Of a stretch of DNA of 64,000 nt, positions 35,700 through 44,739 are shown piece after piece. The translations under genes were made by a program, and so were the position numbers. The notes under the pieces were generated by a model that was not told the DNA's origin, ran no database searches, and saw nothing but the letters and a program-made list of their open reading frames with translations. Numbering within the stretch: position 1 is the first letter of the stretch; each line of letters starts with the position of its first letter. This stretch comes from Actinacidiphila yeochonensis CN732 (GTDB taxonomy: Bacteria; Actinomycetota; Actinomycetes; Streptomycetales; Streptomycetaceae), in assembly GCF_000745345.1 (NCBI RefSeq), contig NZ_JQNR01000004.1, forward strand, positions 1,054,001-1,118,000. The letters are read 5' to 3'.

Positions 35700-35873
35700 C
35701 CGCCGTGACCCGCGCAGGAAGGCGCGGGGAGCGCGGAGAGTGCGGAGAGCGGAGAGCGGAGAGCGCGGTGAAGCCGTGCGCCGCGTCGAAGCCGTGCGCT
35801 GAGTCGACCGGCCCGCCGCGCCGGGTCCGGTCCCGCCGGGCCTGATGCCCGCATCGACCAAATAGTGAGACGG

Positions 35874-35904
35874 TTGATCTTCTATGCCGAGACGCGCTTA
35901 CGGT
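35874..35904 (+). promoter_or_regulatory. Possible promoter of the DsrE-like gene
   Basis: TTGATC (35874-35879) and TACGGT (35899-35904) are separated by 19 bases in an AT-rich patch (AAATAGTGAGACGG just upstream). The ATG is 44 bases downstream. Confidence 0.45.
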
Positions 35905-35947
35905 ATGGCCGTTCACACGTGCAGCTGAGCAGAAGGTGGGGCCGCCC

Positions 35948-36304
35948 ATGTCCAAGACAGTCATCCACGTCTTCCATGACGACGACGACTCCCTTGTCAC
36001 GGGAAGCCGCGTCGCGCAGCGCATCCAGGAGATCGCCCCGGAGCACGGGAGCGAGGTCGAGGTCTTCTGCTTCGGTCCCGCGCAGCGCCGTCTCACCGGG
36101 GGCGGCACGACGTCCGCCGACATCGTCTTCAACCGCCAGGTCGACGAACTCGTCGCGGGCGGGGTCACCGTTCTGGCCTGTGTGAACGCGGCCCGGGCCG
36201 ACGGGGTGGAGGCCGAACTGGCGAGCCGCGGCCTCACGCTCCGGGTCGCGCGGGACGAGTTCCTCCGCTGGACCCTGGAAGGGGCCACCGTCGTCACCTT
36301 CTGA
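35948..36304 (+). CDS. DsrE-like small protein
   Basis: A 118-aa single-domain protein of the DsrE/DsrF-like fold. It starts MSKTVIHVFHDDDDSLVTGS, contains EVEVFCFGPAQRRLTGGG, and has one Cys in VTVLACVNAARADGV near the usual active site. Relatives take part in sulfur transfer or bind nucleotides, but many are unassigned. ATG 35948 follows AAGGTGG. No sulfur-metabolism neighbours were seen, so the role stays open. Confidence 0.8.
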   Translation: MSKTVIHVFHDDDDSLVTGSRVAQRIQEIAPEHGSEVEVFCFGPAQRRLTGGGTTSADIVFNRQVDELVAGGVTVLACVNAARADGVEAELASRGLTLRVARDEFLRWTLEGATVVTF

Positions 36305-36501
36305 TCTTCCGGTCTACCGGGCCCTCTGATGTTCCGGCCTTCCGGCCTCTGACCTGCCGAAGCGCGCCACCCCCCCGGGCGGGCTGCCCGGGCGGCCCGT
36401 GCGGTCCGCCCGCGGTGCTTCGCGGTGCCGGAGCGGCCGCGCGCCTATCATGAGCCGCCTGGTGCAGTGCCAGAGAAGCGCGTGGTGGGGAGGTTCCGGC
36501 C

Positions 36502-37143
36502 GTGGCGACCGCGGACGAGGGCGGCGGGAGCAGGGCCGGGAGGCCGGGACGGCCGCGCAGCGAGTCGCGGCGGGCGGCCATCCTCTCCGCGGCCGGGGAC
36601 CTCATGATGGAGGGCGGCCTGCGTGCCGCCACCATGGAGGCCATCGCGGCCCGCGCCGGAGTGAGCAAGGCGACCGTCTACAAGTGGTGGCCCTCCCGCG
36701 GCGCGGTGGCCCTTGAGGGGTTCGTGCGGCGGGCCGCCGGCTGCTGGACGCCGCCGGCGGGCGCCGGTGCCGTGCAGTCGCTGCGGTTCCTGGTGGTCGC
36801 CGCGGTCCGGCTGTTCACCACCACGCCGGCGGGGCCGCTGATGCGCTCGCTGGCCGCCGACGCGCAGTCCGACCCGGAGATCGCGCGGGCGCTGCGCGAA
36901 CAGTGGCTGGGGCCGCGCCGGGCGGTGGCCGCCGAGGTGATCCGGCGCGGGATGCGCGAGGGCGAACTGCGGGCCGGCCTCGACGTGGAGGCCACCCTGG
37001 ACCTGCTCTTCGCCCCCGTCTACTACCGGCTGCTGCTCGGCCACGCCCCGCTGACCGAGGAGTTCGCGGCGGCCTGCGTGGACCAGCTGATGGCGGGCGT
37101 CCGCGCCGTCCCCGCTGAGACCGGGGGAGAGGCCCGCCCGTAG
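36502..37143 (+). CDS. TetR/AcrR-family regulator
   Basis: A 213-aa TetR regulator. The basic N-terminus RPGRPRSESRRAAILSAAGD leads into TMEAIAARAGVSKATVYKWW, the recognition helix-turn-helix. The C-terminal domain is TetR_C-like (LLFAPVYYRLLLGHAPLTEE). GTG 36502 has GGGGAGG 8 bases upstream. It precedes, on the same strand, an MFS exporter with a perfect 23-bp dyad in its promoter, so it most likely represses that exporter. Confidence 0.93.
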   Translation: MATADEGGGSRAGRPGRPRSESRRAAILSAAGDLMMEGGLRAATMEAIAARAGVSKATVYKWWPSRGAVALEGFVRRAAGCWTPPAGAGAVQSLRFLVVAAVRLFTTTPAGPLMRSLAADAQSDPEIARALREQWLGPRRAVAAEVIRRGMREGELRAGLDVEATLDLLFAPVYYRLLLGHAPLTEEFAAACVDQLMAGVRAVPAETGGEARP

Positions 37144-37406
37144 GCGGCCGCCTCCAGGCCGCACCGCGATCCGCCCCCGGAGGGGCGGCCGTCCGTCCCC
37201 CGGCGCGTGCGGACGCGGGCGGCCCGGCCCTTCGGGGCCGACGGACCCGGGCTCGACCCCGTGCGCCCGCCGTGTCCGGCACCGGCGGTGCCCGGCGTCA
37301 AACGGTGCCTGTGGTGCCCGCGGTACCCGCGGTGCCCGCCGTGCCCCTGCTGTCCCACCAGGTGGACACGGAGCGGATCGGGGAATACGGCGCTCCGGTC
37401 GGACGC

Positions 37407-37429
37407 TTCCTGAACGCCACGTTCAGGAA
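37407..37429. promoter_or_regulatory. TetR-type operator, perfect 23-bp dyad
   Basis: TTCCTGAACG (37407-37416), CCA, CGTTCAGGAA (37420-37429) are exact inverted arms. The inner TGAACG/CGTTCA is typical of TetR-family sites. It lies 21 bases before the MFS start codon, where repressor binding would block transcription or initiation. The rest of the 306-base gap (37144-37449) shows no gene. Confidence 0.8.
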
Positions 37430-37449
37430 CAAGATCCGGAGCAGCCCTG

Positions 37450-38694
37450 ATGAGCAGCCCCACCCCGCCCGGCACGACCACCGAGGCCCTCGCGGCCGGT
37501 CGGCAGCCCGCCGAGCCCGCCGGGCTGCCGCGCTCGCTGCGCTGGACGATCCTCGTCCTGGCCTTCGCCTGCGGTGCCAGCGTGGCGAACCTCTACTACG
37601 CCCAGCCGCTGCTGGGCGAGCTGGGCCGCGCCTTCTCGGTCAGCCAGGGCGCCGCCACCGTCATCGTCACCGTCACCCAGGTCGGGTACGCGATCGGCCT
37701 GGCCTTCTTCCTGCCGCTGGGCGACCTGCTGGAGAACCGGCGGCTGGCGTGGCGCACCCTGCTGGTGACCGCCGTCGCGCTCGCGGTCGCCGCGGCCGCC
37801 CCGGACTTCTGGGTGTTCCTGGCGATGTCCGCGCTGGTCGGCGTCTCCTCCGTGGTCGCGCAGGTGCTGGTGCCGCTGGCCGCGCACCTGTCGCCGCCGC
37901 ACATGCGCGGCCGCCTGGTCGGCCAGGTGATGAGCGGCCTGCTGCTGGGCATCATGCTGGCCCGTTCCGTGTCCAGCTTCGCCGCCGCGGCCTGGGGCTG
38001 GCGCAGCATCTACGCGATCTCCGCCGGCGTGATGCTCTTCACCGCGCTGGTGCTGGCCCGGATGCTGCCGCGCAGGCAGCCCGAGCACTCGGCCGGCTAC
38101 GGCTCGCTGCTGGCGTCGGTGGTGGTGCTCGCCCGCACCCAGCCGGTGCTGATCCGCCGTGCCCTCTCCCAGGCGTCGATGTTCGCCGCGTTCACCGCGT
38201 ACTGGACGGCGATCTCCTACGAACTCGCCGACCGCCACCACATGTCGCAGAACGGCATCGCGGTCTTCGCCCTGGTCGGGGCGGCCGGCGCGATAGCCGC
38301 GCCGGTGGCCGGCCGGCTCGGCGACGCCGGCCACGGTCCGGTCGCCCGGGCCGGCGCGACAGCGCTCGGCGCCGGGGCGATGGTGCTGGCCGGTCTCGGC
38401 GCGGGCAGCGTGGTGCTGCTGGCGGTGGCCGCCGTCCTGCTGGACTTCGCCGTGCAGGGGCACCAGGTGCTCAGCCAGCGCGACATCTACGCGCTCGCCC
38501 CGACCGCCCGGGCCCGCGTCAACTCCGTCTACATGACCAGCGTCTTCCTCGGCGGCGCCGTGTCCTCGGCCGCCACCGGCGCGGTCCACACGGCGTGGGG
38601 CTGGACCGGGGTGACCGTCATGGCCCTGCTGTTCACCCTCGTGGCGCTCGCGATCCGCCTCACCGAGCGCGCCCCGCACCGCTCCGGCCACTGA
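37450..38694 (+). CDS. MFS transporter, drug-exporter type
   Basis: A 414-aa, twelve-helix major facilitator. It starts with an N-terminal polar tail, then LRWTILVLAFACGASVANLY, and has PLGDLLENRRLAWRTLL as a motif-A-like loop. It belongs to the group that includes YgaY/YnfM-type inner-membrane exporters. The operator dyad just upstream and the TetR gene before it suggest induction by the exported compound. The substrate is unknown. Confidence 0.93.
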   Translation: MSSPTPPGTTTEALAAGRQPAEPAGLPRSLRWTILVLAFACGASVANLYYAQPLLGELGRAFSVSQGAATVIVTVTQVGYAIGLAFFLPLGDLLENRRLAWRTLLVTAVALAVAAAAPDFWVFLAMSALVGVSSVVAQVLVPLAAHLSPPHMRGRLVGQVMSGLLLGIMLARSVSSFAAAAWGWRSIYAISAGVMLFTALVLARMLPRRQPEHSAGYGSLLASVVVLARTQPVLIRRALSQASMFAAFTAYWTAISYELADRHHMSQNGIAVFALVGAAGAIAAPVAGRLGDAGHGPVARAGATALGAGAMVLAGLGAGSVVLLAVAAVLLDFAVQGHQVLSQRDIYALAPTARARVNSVYMTSVFLGGAVSSAATGAVHTAWGWTGVTVMALLFTLVALAIRLTERAPHRSGH

Positions 38695-38786
38695 CGCGAT
38701 GCCCCCCGGGGCCCGCGCGCAACGAGCCCTGCCTGGCGCACGGTTCCCGCGCGCGTTCCGACCCGGGCGGACGGGAGCCGACCCGG

Positions 38787-39236
38787 TCACGGCACCACCG
38801 TGATGGGGCAGGTGACCCGGCGCACCGCCCGTACCGCCTTGGAGCCGAACAGGCGGCGGCCGAAGGCACGGCTGGCGCCGACCACGACCGCGTCGGCCCG
38901 CCGTTCCGCCGCCAGCGCGGCGAGCACCAGCACGGGCTCCCCCGAGCAGCAGACGAACTCGGTGGACACCCCGTACTCGCGGGCCAGTTCGGCCACCTCG
39001 TCCCGCAGGCCCGGCGCCGCCTCGGCTTCCCACCCGCCCTGGCCCAGCGGCGTGCCGTCCGGGGCGAGCGCGACGGTCACCGCGAAGACCGCCAGCACCG
39101 TGCTGCGTTGGCGGCGCGCCAAGCCGACGGCGTAGTGCAGCGCCCGCCACGAGCCGTCGGAGCCGTCAACGCCGACGACGACCACCGACGGCCCGTCGCA
39201 GCCGAGTTCGAAACCCTCCACGCCCTCCACATCCAT
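38787..39236 (-). CDS. Universal stress protein, UspA family
   Basis: A 149-aa single Usp domain. It opens with VVVVGVDGSDGSWRALHYAV, the nucleotide-proximal strand and Asp. The ATP-binding pattern G-2x-G-9x-G is partly kept in VVVGASRAFGRRLFGSKAVRAV, but the usual final G(S/T) is changed. It ends PITVVP as normal. Expressed from minus strand, probably from promoter elements in the AT-rich region at 39539-39579. General stress role in the cytoplasm. Confidence 0.9.
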   Translation of the reverse strand: MDVEGVEGFELGCDGPSVVVVGVDGSDGSWRALHYAVGLARRQRSTVLAVFAVTVALAPDGTPLGQGGWEAEAAPGLRDEVAELAREYGVSTEFVCCSGEPVLVLAALAAERRADAVVVGASRAFGRRLFGSKAVRAVRRVTCPITVVP

Positions 39237-39538
39237 GCCGGCCCCGGCTCAGGGCCGCCGCGGGGCACGGCCGGCGCCGCCCCCGAGGGACCGGCCCCGG
39301 CCCCGCGCCCAGTGCGCCCGGGGCCGGCGGAACGGACTCGGGCGCTCCGACGCGCCAGCCGTGCCCGGCCTGGCGGACGACGGGTCGCACGCCGGAGAGG
39401 ACGGGGTGGACGGGGTGGACGAGCGGCTCATGGCGGCGCCTCCGATCCTCGCGCGTCCGACCGCCCGAGCGGGGGGGCGGTCCGTGGACGCGCGGTCTTT
39501 CCGGTACCAGGCCCGCGGTGGACGCGGGAGGGTCTGCC

Positions 39539-39579
39539 TTGACGCGATGATCGTATTGATCATCTATATACAGCGTCAA
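39539..39579. promoter_or_regulatory. Nested dyads and bidirectional promoter between usp and marR
   Basis: The outer arms TTGACGC (39539-39545) and GCGTCAA (39573-39579), and the inner arms GATGATC (39546-39552) and GATCATC (39558-39564), are exact inverted pairs. On the minus strand TTGACG (39574-39579), 18 bases, TACGAT (39550-39555) forms a promoter; on the plus strand TTGACG (39539-39544), 18 bases, TCTATA (39563-39568). This AT-rich 40-mer is the only notable element in the 385-base gap 39237-39621. Confidence 0.7.
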
Positions 39580-39621
39580 TGCGTTCCCTGAGGTGTCCCG
39601 GCTGCTGGCTATGCTGCCGAC

Positions 39622-40350
39622 ATGAGCCGACCACCCGCACCGCCGCCGGGCGCCACCGCGACCTCCAGCGGTGCAGGGGCCCCTACCCCGCCGGACGCTC
39701 CGTATGCCGCAACGGGTCCTGAGGACGCGGAGGATGTGGAGGGCGCAGAGGCCGCAGAGGGCGCAGAGGGCACGGACGCCGAGAGCGCTGACTCCGACTC
39801 CGACTCCGACTCCGACTCCGACGGGCACGGGCTGCGGTCGGCGGTCGCCGTGCACGGCCTCCTGGCCTCGCTGCTGCGGCACGCCCCGCGCGACCTCAGC
39901 CTCACCTCGCTGGGCGTCCTGTCGACGCTCGACCGCTGCGGTCCCCGCCGGGTGACCGAGCTGGCCGCGCTCGAAGGGGTCACCCAGCCGTCCGTCACCA
40001 CGCTCGTCAACAGTCTGGAGCGGGCCGGATACGCCGAGCGCCGTGCCGACCCCGCCGACCGCCGGGTCGTCCTGGTGGCCCTGACCCCCGAGGGCGCGGA
40101 GTACCTGCACAGCCGGCGCCGGACCAGCGCCGAGACCTACGCCCGGCTCATCGCCCGGCTCACCCCCGAGCAGGGCGCGGCGCTGGCCGAGGCCGTGCCG
40201 GCGTTGGAACGGCTGCGCGAGCTGGACGACGAGGAGCGCGAGCCCGGCACCCCCGCGTCCGGCCCGCGCCGACCCGACGAGCCCGGACCCGACGCGCCCG
40301 GGCCGGGCCTGCTGCCGCCTGCCGAGGAGGAGGCGGAGCCCGGGGCGTAG
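39622..40350 (+). CDS. MarR-family regulator with long acidic N-terminus
   Basis: A 242-aa protein. The MarR winged helix lies at residues about 85-180 (LSLTSLGVLSTLDRCGPRRV, TQPSVTTLVNSLERAGY, RADPADRRVVLVALT). The first 70 residues are Pro/Ala-rich then strongly acidic, with a (SD) repeat encoded by gactcc units at 39790-39823. The C-terminal tail is Pro/Asp-rich. Such extensions are not typical of MarR. It probably binds the dyads at 39546-39579 and controls itself and the divergent usp gene. Confidence 0.9.
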   Translation: MSRPPAPPPGATATSSGAGAPTPPDAPYAATGPEDAEDVEGAEAAEGAEGTDAESADSDSDSDSDSDGHGLRSAVAVHGLLASLLRHAPRDLSLTSLGVLSTLDRCGPRRVTELAALEGVTQPSVTTLVNSLERAGYAERRADPADRRVVLVALTPEGAEYLHSRRRTSAETYARLIARLTPEQGAALAEAVPALERLRELDDEEREPGTPASGPRRPDEPGPDAPGPGLLPPAEEEAEPGA

Positions 40351-40381
40351 GCGGGGCCGAGGCCGCGCGGTCCGGGGGCTG

Positions 40382-40801
40382 TCAGCCGACCTGCTCGTTG
40401 TCCTTGTGCGCGCCCCAGCCGTGCCAGCGGTCGACCTCGATCCACGCGCTGTAGCGCTTCCGGTCGCGGACGGGGTAGGCCTTGCCGGTGTACTGGCGCG
40501 AGAGCCGGTCGATGTCGGCCAGGTCGCTGTCCTCGGTGATCCCGGTGATGTGCCCGACGATGCTGATGTGCGTGTACCAGGCGTCCCCGTCCAGGACGGT
40601 CAGCGACACCCGCGGGTCGTTGCGCAGGTGCTTCAGCCGCACCCGGCCCTCGTCCAGGTTGATCAGCACCCGGCCGTCGTCCCACAGGTACCAGGTGGCG
40701 GTGGTCACCGGCCGGCCGTCGGAGCGCAGCGTGCTCATCACGCACGGGTTGGGCTTGGCCAGCATGGCGACGGCGTCGGCGGGCAGCGGCGGTTTGGACA
40801 T
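40382..40801 (-). CDS. PPOX-class F420-dependent enzyme
   Basis: A 139-aa split-barrel protein of the pyridoxamine 5-phosphate oxidase-like group. The pattern VMSTLRSDGRPVTTATWYLW, then LINLDEGRVRLKHLRNDPRV, matches F420-binding PPOX proteins (TIGR03618-like). The C-terminal part carries YPVRDRKRYSAWIEVDRWHG. Such enzymes reduce small substrates with F420H2 or bind heme or flavin; the exact substrate is unknown. Convergent with the MarR gene and divergent from the SpoIIE gene. Confidence 0.9.
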   Translation of the reverse strand: MSKPPLPADAVAMLAKPNPCVMSTLRSDGRPVTTATWYLWDDGRVLINLDEGRVRLKHLRNDPRVSLTVLDGDAWYTHISIVGHITGITEDSDLADIDRLSRQYTGKAYPVRDRKRYSAWIEVDRWHGWGAHKDNEQVG

Positions 40802-40930
40802 GGCGCGCCTCTCTCGGGTGGTCCGGGACGGGGAGGGGTCGGTCGTTCCCCACGGGGACGCATCCCCCGTGGCTGCGAAGCGTAACCATGCCGGGTCATC
40901 CGGTATACCCGCCGGTATACTCGTTGCGGA

Positions 40931-43504
40931 ATGGATTCCTCCGCTCGCACCGGGAGCCCGCCGATGGGCGTAGCGCAGGGTGGTCGCGGTGACCAGGGGT
41001 TCGTCTTCCCTGCGCTGGCCGCCGCCGTCGTGGACCGCGAGGGCCGGATCAGCGGCTGGTCCGAGGCCGCCGCCCGCCTCCTCGGGTTCTCCCCGCAGGC
41101 CGTGTGCGGCCGCCCGTTCGCCGGCCTCCTCGCCGACGCCGACCCCTCCGTCGGCCCTTCCGCCGGTCCCGGGCAGCCGCCCCCCGCCGCGCCCGCCGCG
41201 CCCACGTCGCCCGCCTGGCCCGGCACCCTGGAGGGCCGCCGGCTGCTCCGTACGGCCGATCGCGGCGCCGGCGCGGGCACCGTGGCCGTCGACCTCCGCG
41301 CGCTGCCGCTCCTCCCCGCCGCCGAACCCCCCGGCGGTGAACGCGGTACCGATCGCGGTGACGAGCCTCCCAGCGGCACCGACGAGGCGTTCGCGGCCGC
41401 CGCCGGGTCCAGCCTGCTGCTCTTCGCCCCCGTCCGCCGCACCGACGAGTGGGGGTACGGCGTCTCCCTGATGCACGCGCTGCTGCGCCAGCGCGAGTTC
41501 GGCGTCGTCGTACACGGCCCTGACCTGCGGGTGGCGTTCAGCAACATGTACCCGGACATGTTCGGCGGACACAGCCCGTCCCCCGGCGAGGGGCTCGCCG
41601 ACGTCGCCTACGACCACGAGGCCAGGGACGTGGAGGAGGTGCTGCGGAAGGTGCTGGACTCCGGGCAGACGACCCGGATCGACGAGCAGCGCCTGACCTC
41701 CCCGAGCCGCCCGGGCCGGGAGTGGACGCTCACCTGGTCCGCGCTCCAGCTCGCCGACGCCCGGGGCCGGCCGGCCGGTGTCGCCGCCGTCATCGAGGAC
41801 GTCACCCAGGAGGCGCAGACCAGGCGCCACCGCGACCTGATGCAGCACGCCGCCTCCGCCATCGGCCTCTCCCTGGACCTGCGGCGCACCGCTCAGGAGC
41901 TGGCCGACGTGGTCGTCGGGGGCGGGCTGTCCGATCTGGCGGCCGTCGACCTCGCGCTGCCGGTGCTCGACGGTGAGGAGCCCGCGGCGGCGCTCGGCAG
42001 CGGGCCGGCGCTGGTCCGGGTCGCGACGGCGGCCGTGGGCGGCGGCTGGCCCGACGGGCTGCTGGGGGCCGGCGACTCCTACCCGCCGCTGCCCGAGGGA
42101 CCGCGGATGTCGACGCTCCAGGGCGGCCGCGTGCTGCGCCTCCCCCGGGAGGACGTCGTGGGCGCGCTCGGCTCGGAGCGGCTGGTACGGCTCATGGTGC
42201 CGGCCGGCGCCCACTCGCTCATCGTGGCGCCGCTGACGGCCCGCGGCCTGATGCTGGGCACCGTGACGGCATGGCGCACCGCCCGCTCCCCGGCCTTCGA
42301 CGGCGCCGACACCCAGCTCCTCGCCGAGATCGCCTCCCGCGCCGCGCTCGGCATCGACAACGGCCGCCGCTACACCCGCGAGCACGCCGCCGCGGTCGCC
42401 CTCCAGCAGCGGCTGCTGCCCCGGGCCGACGTGGACACGCCCGCGGCCGAGGTCTCCGGCACCTACCTGCCGGCCGGCGGCGGCACCGGCGTCAGCGGCG
42501 ACTGGTTCGACACCCTCCCCCTGCCCTCGCTGCGCACCGCCCTCGTCGTCGGCGACGTGATCGGCCACGGCCTGTCCGCGGCCGCCACCATGGGCCGGCT
42601 GCGTACCGCCGTGCAGACCTACGCCGACCTGGAGCTGGACCCCGGGGAGGTGCTGTCCCAGTTGGAGGCATTGGTGCACCGGCTGGTCGCCGAGGCCCCC
42701 GCGGACCAGCGCGACGCGGTGGGTGCCAGCTGCCTGTTCGCGCTCTACGACGCCACCACGGGCGAGTGCGCCGTGGCCAGTGCCGGCCACCCGCCGCCGG
42801 TGGTGTGCGCGCCCGACGGCACCGTCCACGTCCCCGACGTCCGGCCCGGCCCTCCGCTCGGAGTGGGCGGGGTGCCCTTCCAGACCGTCACGTTCCCCGT
42901 GGAGCCCGGCAGCGTCATCGCCCTCTACACCGACGGGCTCTTTCAGCTCGACCGCTACGACGGCCCCGACGGCCCGGCCGCCCTCGGCGCGGAGCTGGCC
43001 GCCAGGCGCTCCTCCGGCGGGCCGCTGCGGGAGGTCGGCCGCACCCTGGTCGACCGCCCGCGCAGCCGTCCCCCGCGCGACGACATCGCGCTGCTGCTGG
43101 CCCGCACCAAGGCCGTCGACCCCGGCCGGATCGCCGCCTGGAGCCTGCCGCCGCGCCTGGACTCCGTGGCCGAGGCCCGCGCCAAGGCGGTACGGCAGCT
43201 GAGCGAGTGGGGTTACGAGGAGCTGGCGTTCACCACCGAGCTGGTCGTCAGCGAACTCGTCACCAACGCCGTACGGCACGGCTCCGGGCGCGTCGGCCTG
43301 CGGCTGATCCTCGACCAGGTGCTGGTCTGCGAGGTGTCGGACGCCAGCAACACCCAGCCCCGGCTGCGCCGCGCCGCCGAGACCGACGAGGGCGGCCGCG
43401 GCCTGTTCATCGTCGCCCAGTGCACCACCCGCTGGGGCTGCCGCTACGGTGCCCAGGGCAAGACGATCTGGACGGAACAGCCGCTCAGCGGCCCCTCCCT
43501 CTGA
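40931..43504 (+). CDS. PAS/GAF/SpoIIE phosphatase with RsbW-like ATPase domain
   Basis: An 857-aa multidomain signalling protein. An N-terminal PAS-like domain (AAAVVDREGRISGWSEAAAR) precedes a Pro/Ala linker. Then come a second PAS (GVVVHGPDLRVAFSNMYPDM), a GAF domain to about 470, the SpoIIE/PP2C phosphatase (GVSGDWFDTLPL, VVGDVIGHGLSAAATMGRLR, ALYTDGLFQL) and a C-terminal HATPase (TTELVVSELVTNAVRHGSGR). It would sense signals through PAS/GAF and dephosphorylate anti-anti-sigma factors while the ATPase acts as a switch kinase. The partner sigma factor is not evident here. A CCGGTATAC direct repeat lies just upstream. Confidence 0.94.
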   Translation: MDSSARTGSPPMGVAQGGRGDQGFVFPALAAAVVDREGRISGWSEAAARLLGFSPQAVCGRPFAGLLADADPSVGPSAGPGQPPPAAPAAPTSPAWPGTLEGRRLLRTADRGAGAGTVAVDLRALPLLPAAEPPGGERGTDRGDEPPSGTDEAFAAAAGSSLLLFAPVRRTDEWGYGVSLMHALLRQREFGVVVHGPDLRVAFSNMYPDMFGGHSPSPGEGLADVAYDHEARDVEEVLRKVLDSGQTTRIDEQRLTSPSRPGREWTLTWSALQLADARGRPAGVAAVIEDVTQEAQTRRHRDLMQHAASAIGLSLDLRRTAQELADVVVGGGLSDLAAVDLALPVLDGEEPAAALGSGPALVRVATAAVGGGWPDGLLGAGDSYPPLPEGPRMSTLQGGRVLRLPREDVVGALGSERLVRLMVPAGAHSLIVAPLTARGLMLGTVTAWRTARSPAFDGADTQLLAEIASRAALGIDNGRRYTREHAAAVALQQRLLPRADVDTPAAEVSGTYLPAGGGTGVSGDWFDTLPLPSLRTALVVGDVIGHGLSAAATMGRLRTAVQTYADLELDPGEVLSQLEALVHRLVAEAPADQRDAVGASCLFALYDATTGECAVASAGHPPPVVCAPDGTVHVPDVRPGPPLGVGGVPFQTVTFPVEPGSVIALYTDGLFQLDRYDGPDGPAALGAELAARRSSGGPLREVGRTLVDRPRSRPPRDDIALLLARTKAVDPGRIAAWSLPPRLDSVAEARAKAVRQLSEWGYEELAFTTELVVSELVTNAVRHGSGRVGLRLILDQVLVCEVSDASNTQPRLRRAAETDEGGRGLFIVAQCTTRWGCRYGAQGKTIWTEQPLSGPSL

Positions 43505-43597
43505 GGCGCCCCCGCTGGTCGGCCCCGGTGCGGGGCGGGCGAACGGAGACGGGGGCGCCCCTCGGACGGCCCAGCCGCTGCCCGTAGGATCGCGGCC

Positions 43598-44338
43598 ATG
43601 ACGGCACCCGAACCCACCATCCTCGCCACCTCCGGCGGCCACCGAGCGGCCGCGCGCACCCGGGTGGAGTTCGACGCCCTGGTGCACCACGCGGTGGAGC
43701 TGTCCGGTGTGCACGGGCGGCGGCCCCGCGTGATGTACGTGGGCACCGCGATCGGCGACAACGAGCACATGGCCGCCCGCATGGCCGAGGCCGCCCGGGT
43801 GTCCGGCTTCGACCTCACCCCGCTGGCCCTCTTCCCGATGCCGAACGTGGAGGACGTCGAGGGGGCCGTGCTCGACCAGGACGTCGTGTGGGTGATGGGC
43901 GGTTCGGTGGCCAACCTGCTGGCGGTGTGGCGGGTGCACGGCCTGGACCAGGTGATGCGCCGGGCCTGGCAGGCCGGGGTGGTACTCGCCGGGGTGAGCG
44001 CCGGCTCCATCTGCTGGTTCCGGGGCGGCACCACCGACTCCTACGGCCCGCGGCTGCGCCCGGTCACCGACGCACTCGGCCTGCTGCCCTACGGCAACGG
44101 CGTCCACTACGACACCGACCCCGGCCGCCGCCCGCTGCTGCACCGCCTGGTCGCCGACGGGACGCTGCCGGAGTCGCACTGCACCGACGACGGGGTCGGC
44201 CTCGTCTACCGGGGTACCACCCTGGTCGAGGCCGTCGCCGAACAGCGCGGCAAGGGCGCCTACCGGGTGCTGCGCGACGGGGACGCCGCGGTGGAGGAAC
44301 GGCTCACGCCGCGGCTGCTGCCGCCCGTCGGGCGCTGA
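43598..44338 (+). CDS. Peptidase E, family S51
   Basis: A 246-aa cytoplasmic peptidase of the dipeptidase E/cyanophycinase family, usually cleaving Asp-X dipeptides. The nucleophile elbow is LAGVSAGSICWF with the catalytic Ser. The strand before it (WVMGGSVANLLAVW) is class-I-glutamine-amidotransferase-like. A candidate His is in the NGVHYDTDPGRRPLL region. ATG 43598 is supported by good protein alignment start TILATSGGH. Nothing in the neighbourhood suggests a specific substrate. Confidence 0.92.
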   Translation: MTAPEPTILATSGGHRAAARTRVEFDALVHHAVELSGVHGRRPRVMYVGTAIGDNEHMAARMAEAARVSGFDLTPLALFPMPNVEDVEGAVLDQDVVWVMGGSVANLLAVWRVHGLDQVMRRAWQAGVVLAGVSAGSICWFRGGTTDSYGPRLRPVTDALGLLPYGNGVHYDTDPGRRPLLHRLVADGTLPESHCTDDGVGLVYRGTTLVEAVAEQRGKGAYRVLRDGDAAVEERLTPRLLPPVGR

Positions 44339-44496
44339 CCCGCCGACCCTTCCGCTTCCGTCCGCCACGGGGGATGGCCGACAGGTCCGCCGTGCCGGGC
44401 TTCGACGCGCTCGGGGTGGGTACCCGTGAGGGCCGGGGGAGGGCCGTCGGCCATCCGCGCGGGCGGCACCGGCAGTACCCGACGGGAAGGACCACC

Positions 44497-44739
44497 ATGG
44501 CCGTCACCACCGTGCAACCTGGCCGCCACCTCGCGGACGAGGGCATGGGCGTACCCGAGGACGCCGTCCAGCGTGCCGGGCAGGCACCGCCCGCGGAGTC
44601 CGGGGTCTCCGCGCTGGACGCGCGCGAACCCAACCGGCTCACCAAGGGCTGGGTCTGGACACCGCTCGCCCTGATCATCTTCGTCGTCGCGCTGTTCATC
44701 GCAGGGACCCTGGCGCGCGCCATCTCCCTGATGACCTGA
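44497..44739 (+). CDS. Small single-pass membrane protein (DUF6480-like)
   Basis: An 80-aa protein with one transmembrane helix at residues 55-75 (VWTPLALIIFVVALFIAGTL). The N-terminal 50 residues are polar, with PPAESGVSALDAREPNR. ATG 44497 follows GGGAAGG. The layout and the PPAES motif resemble what I recall of DUF6480, a small actinomycete membrane family, but the assignment is tentative. The stop codon begins a 16-bp tandem repeat. Confidence 0.72.
   Translation: MAVTTVQPGRHLADEGMGVPEDAVQRAGQAPPAESGVSALDAREPNRLTKGWVWTPLALIIFVVALFIAGTLARAISLMT

Noticed and set aside
40382..44368. A 1328-codon open frame on the minus strand
   Set aside because: It is antisense to the SpoIIE-type gene and peptidase E; only its last 139 codons (the PPOX enzyme, from 40801) are real. 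The rest has antisense-type composition.
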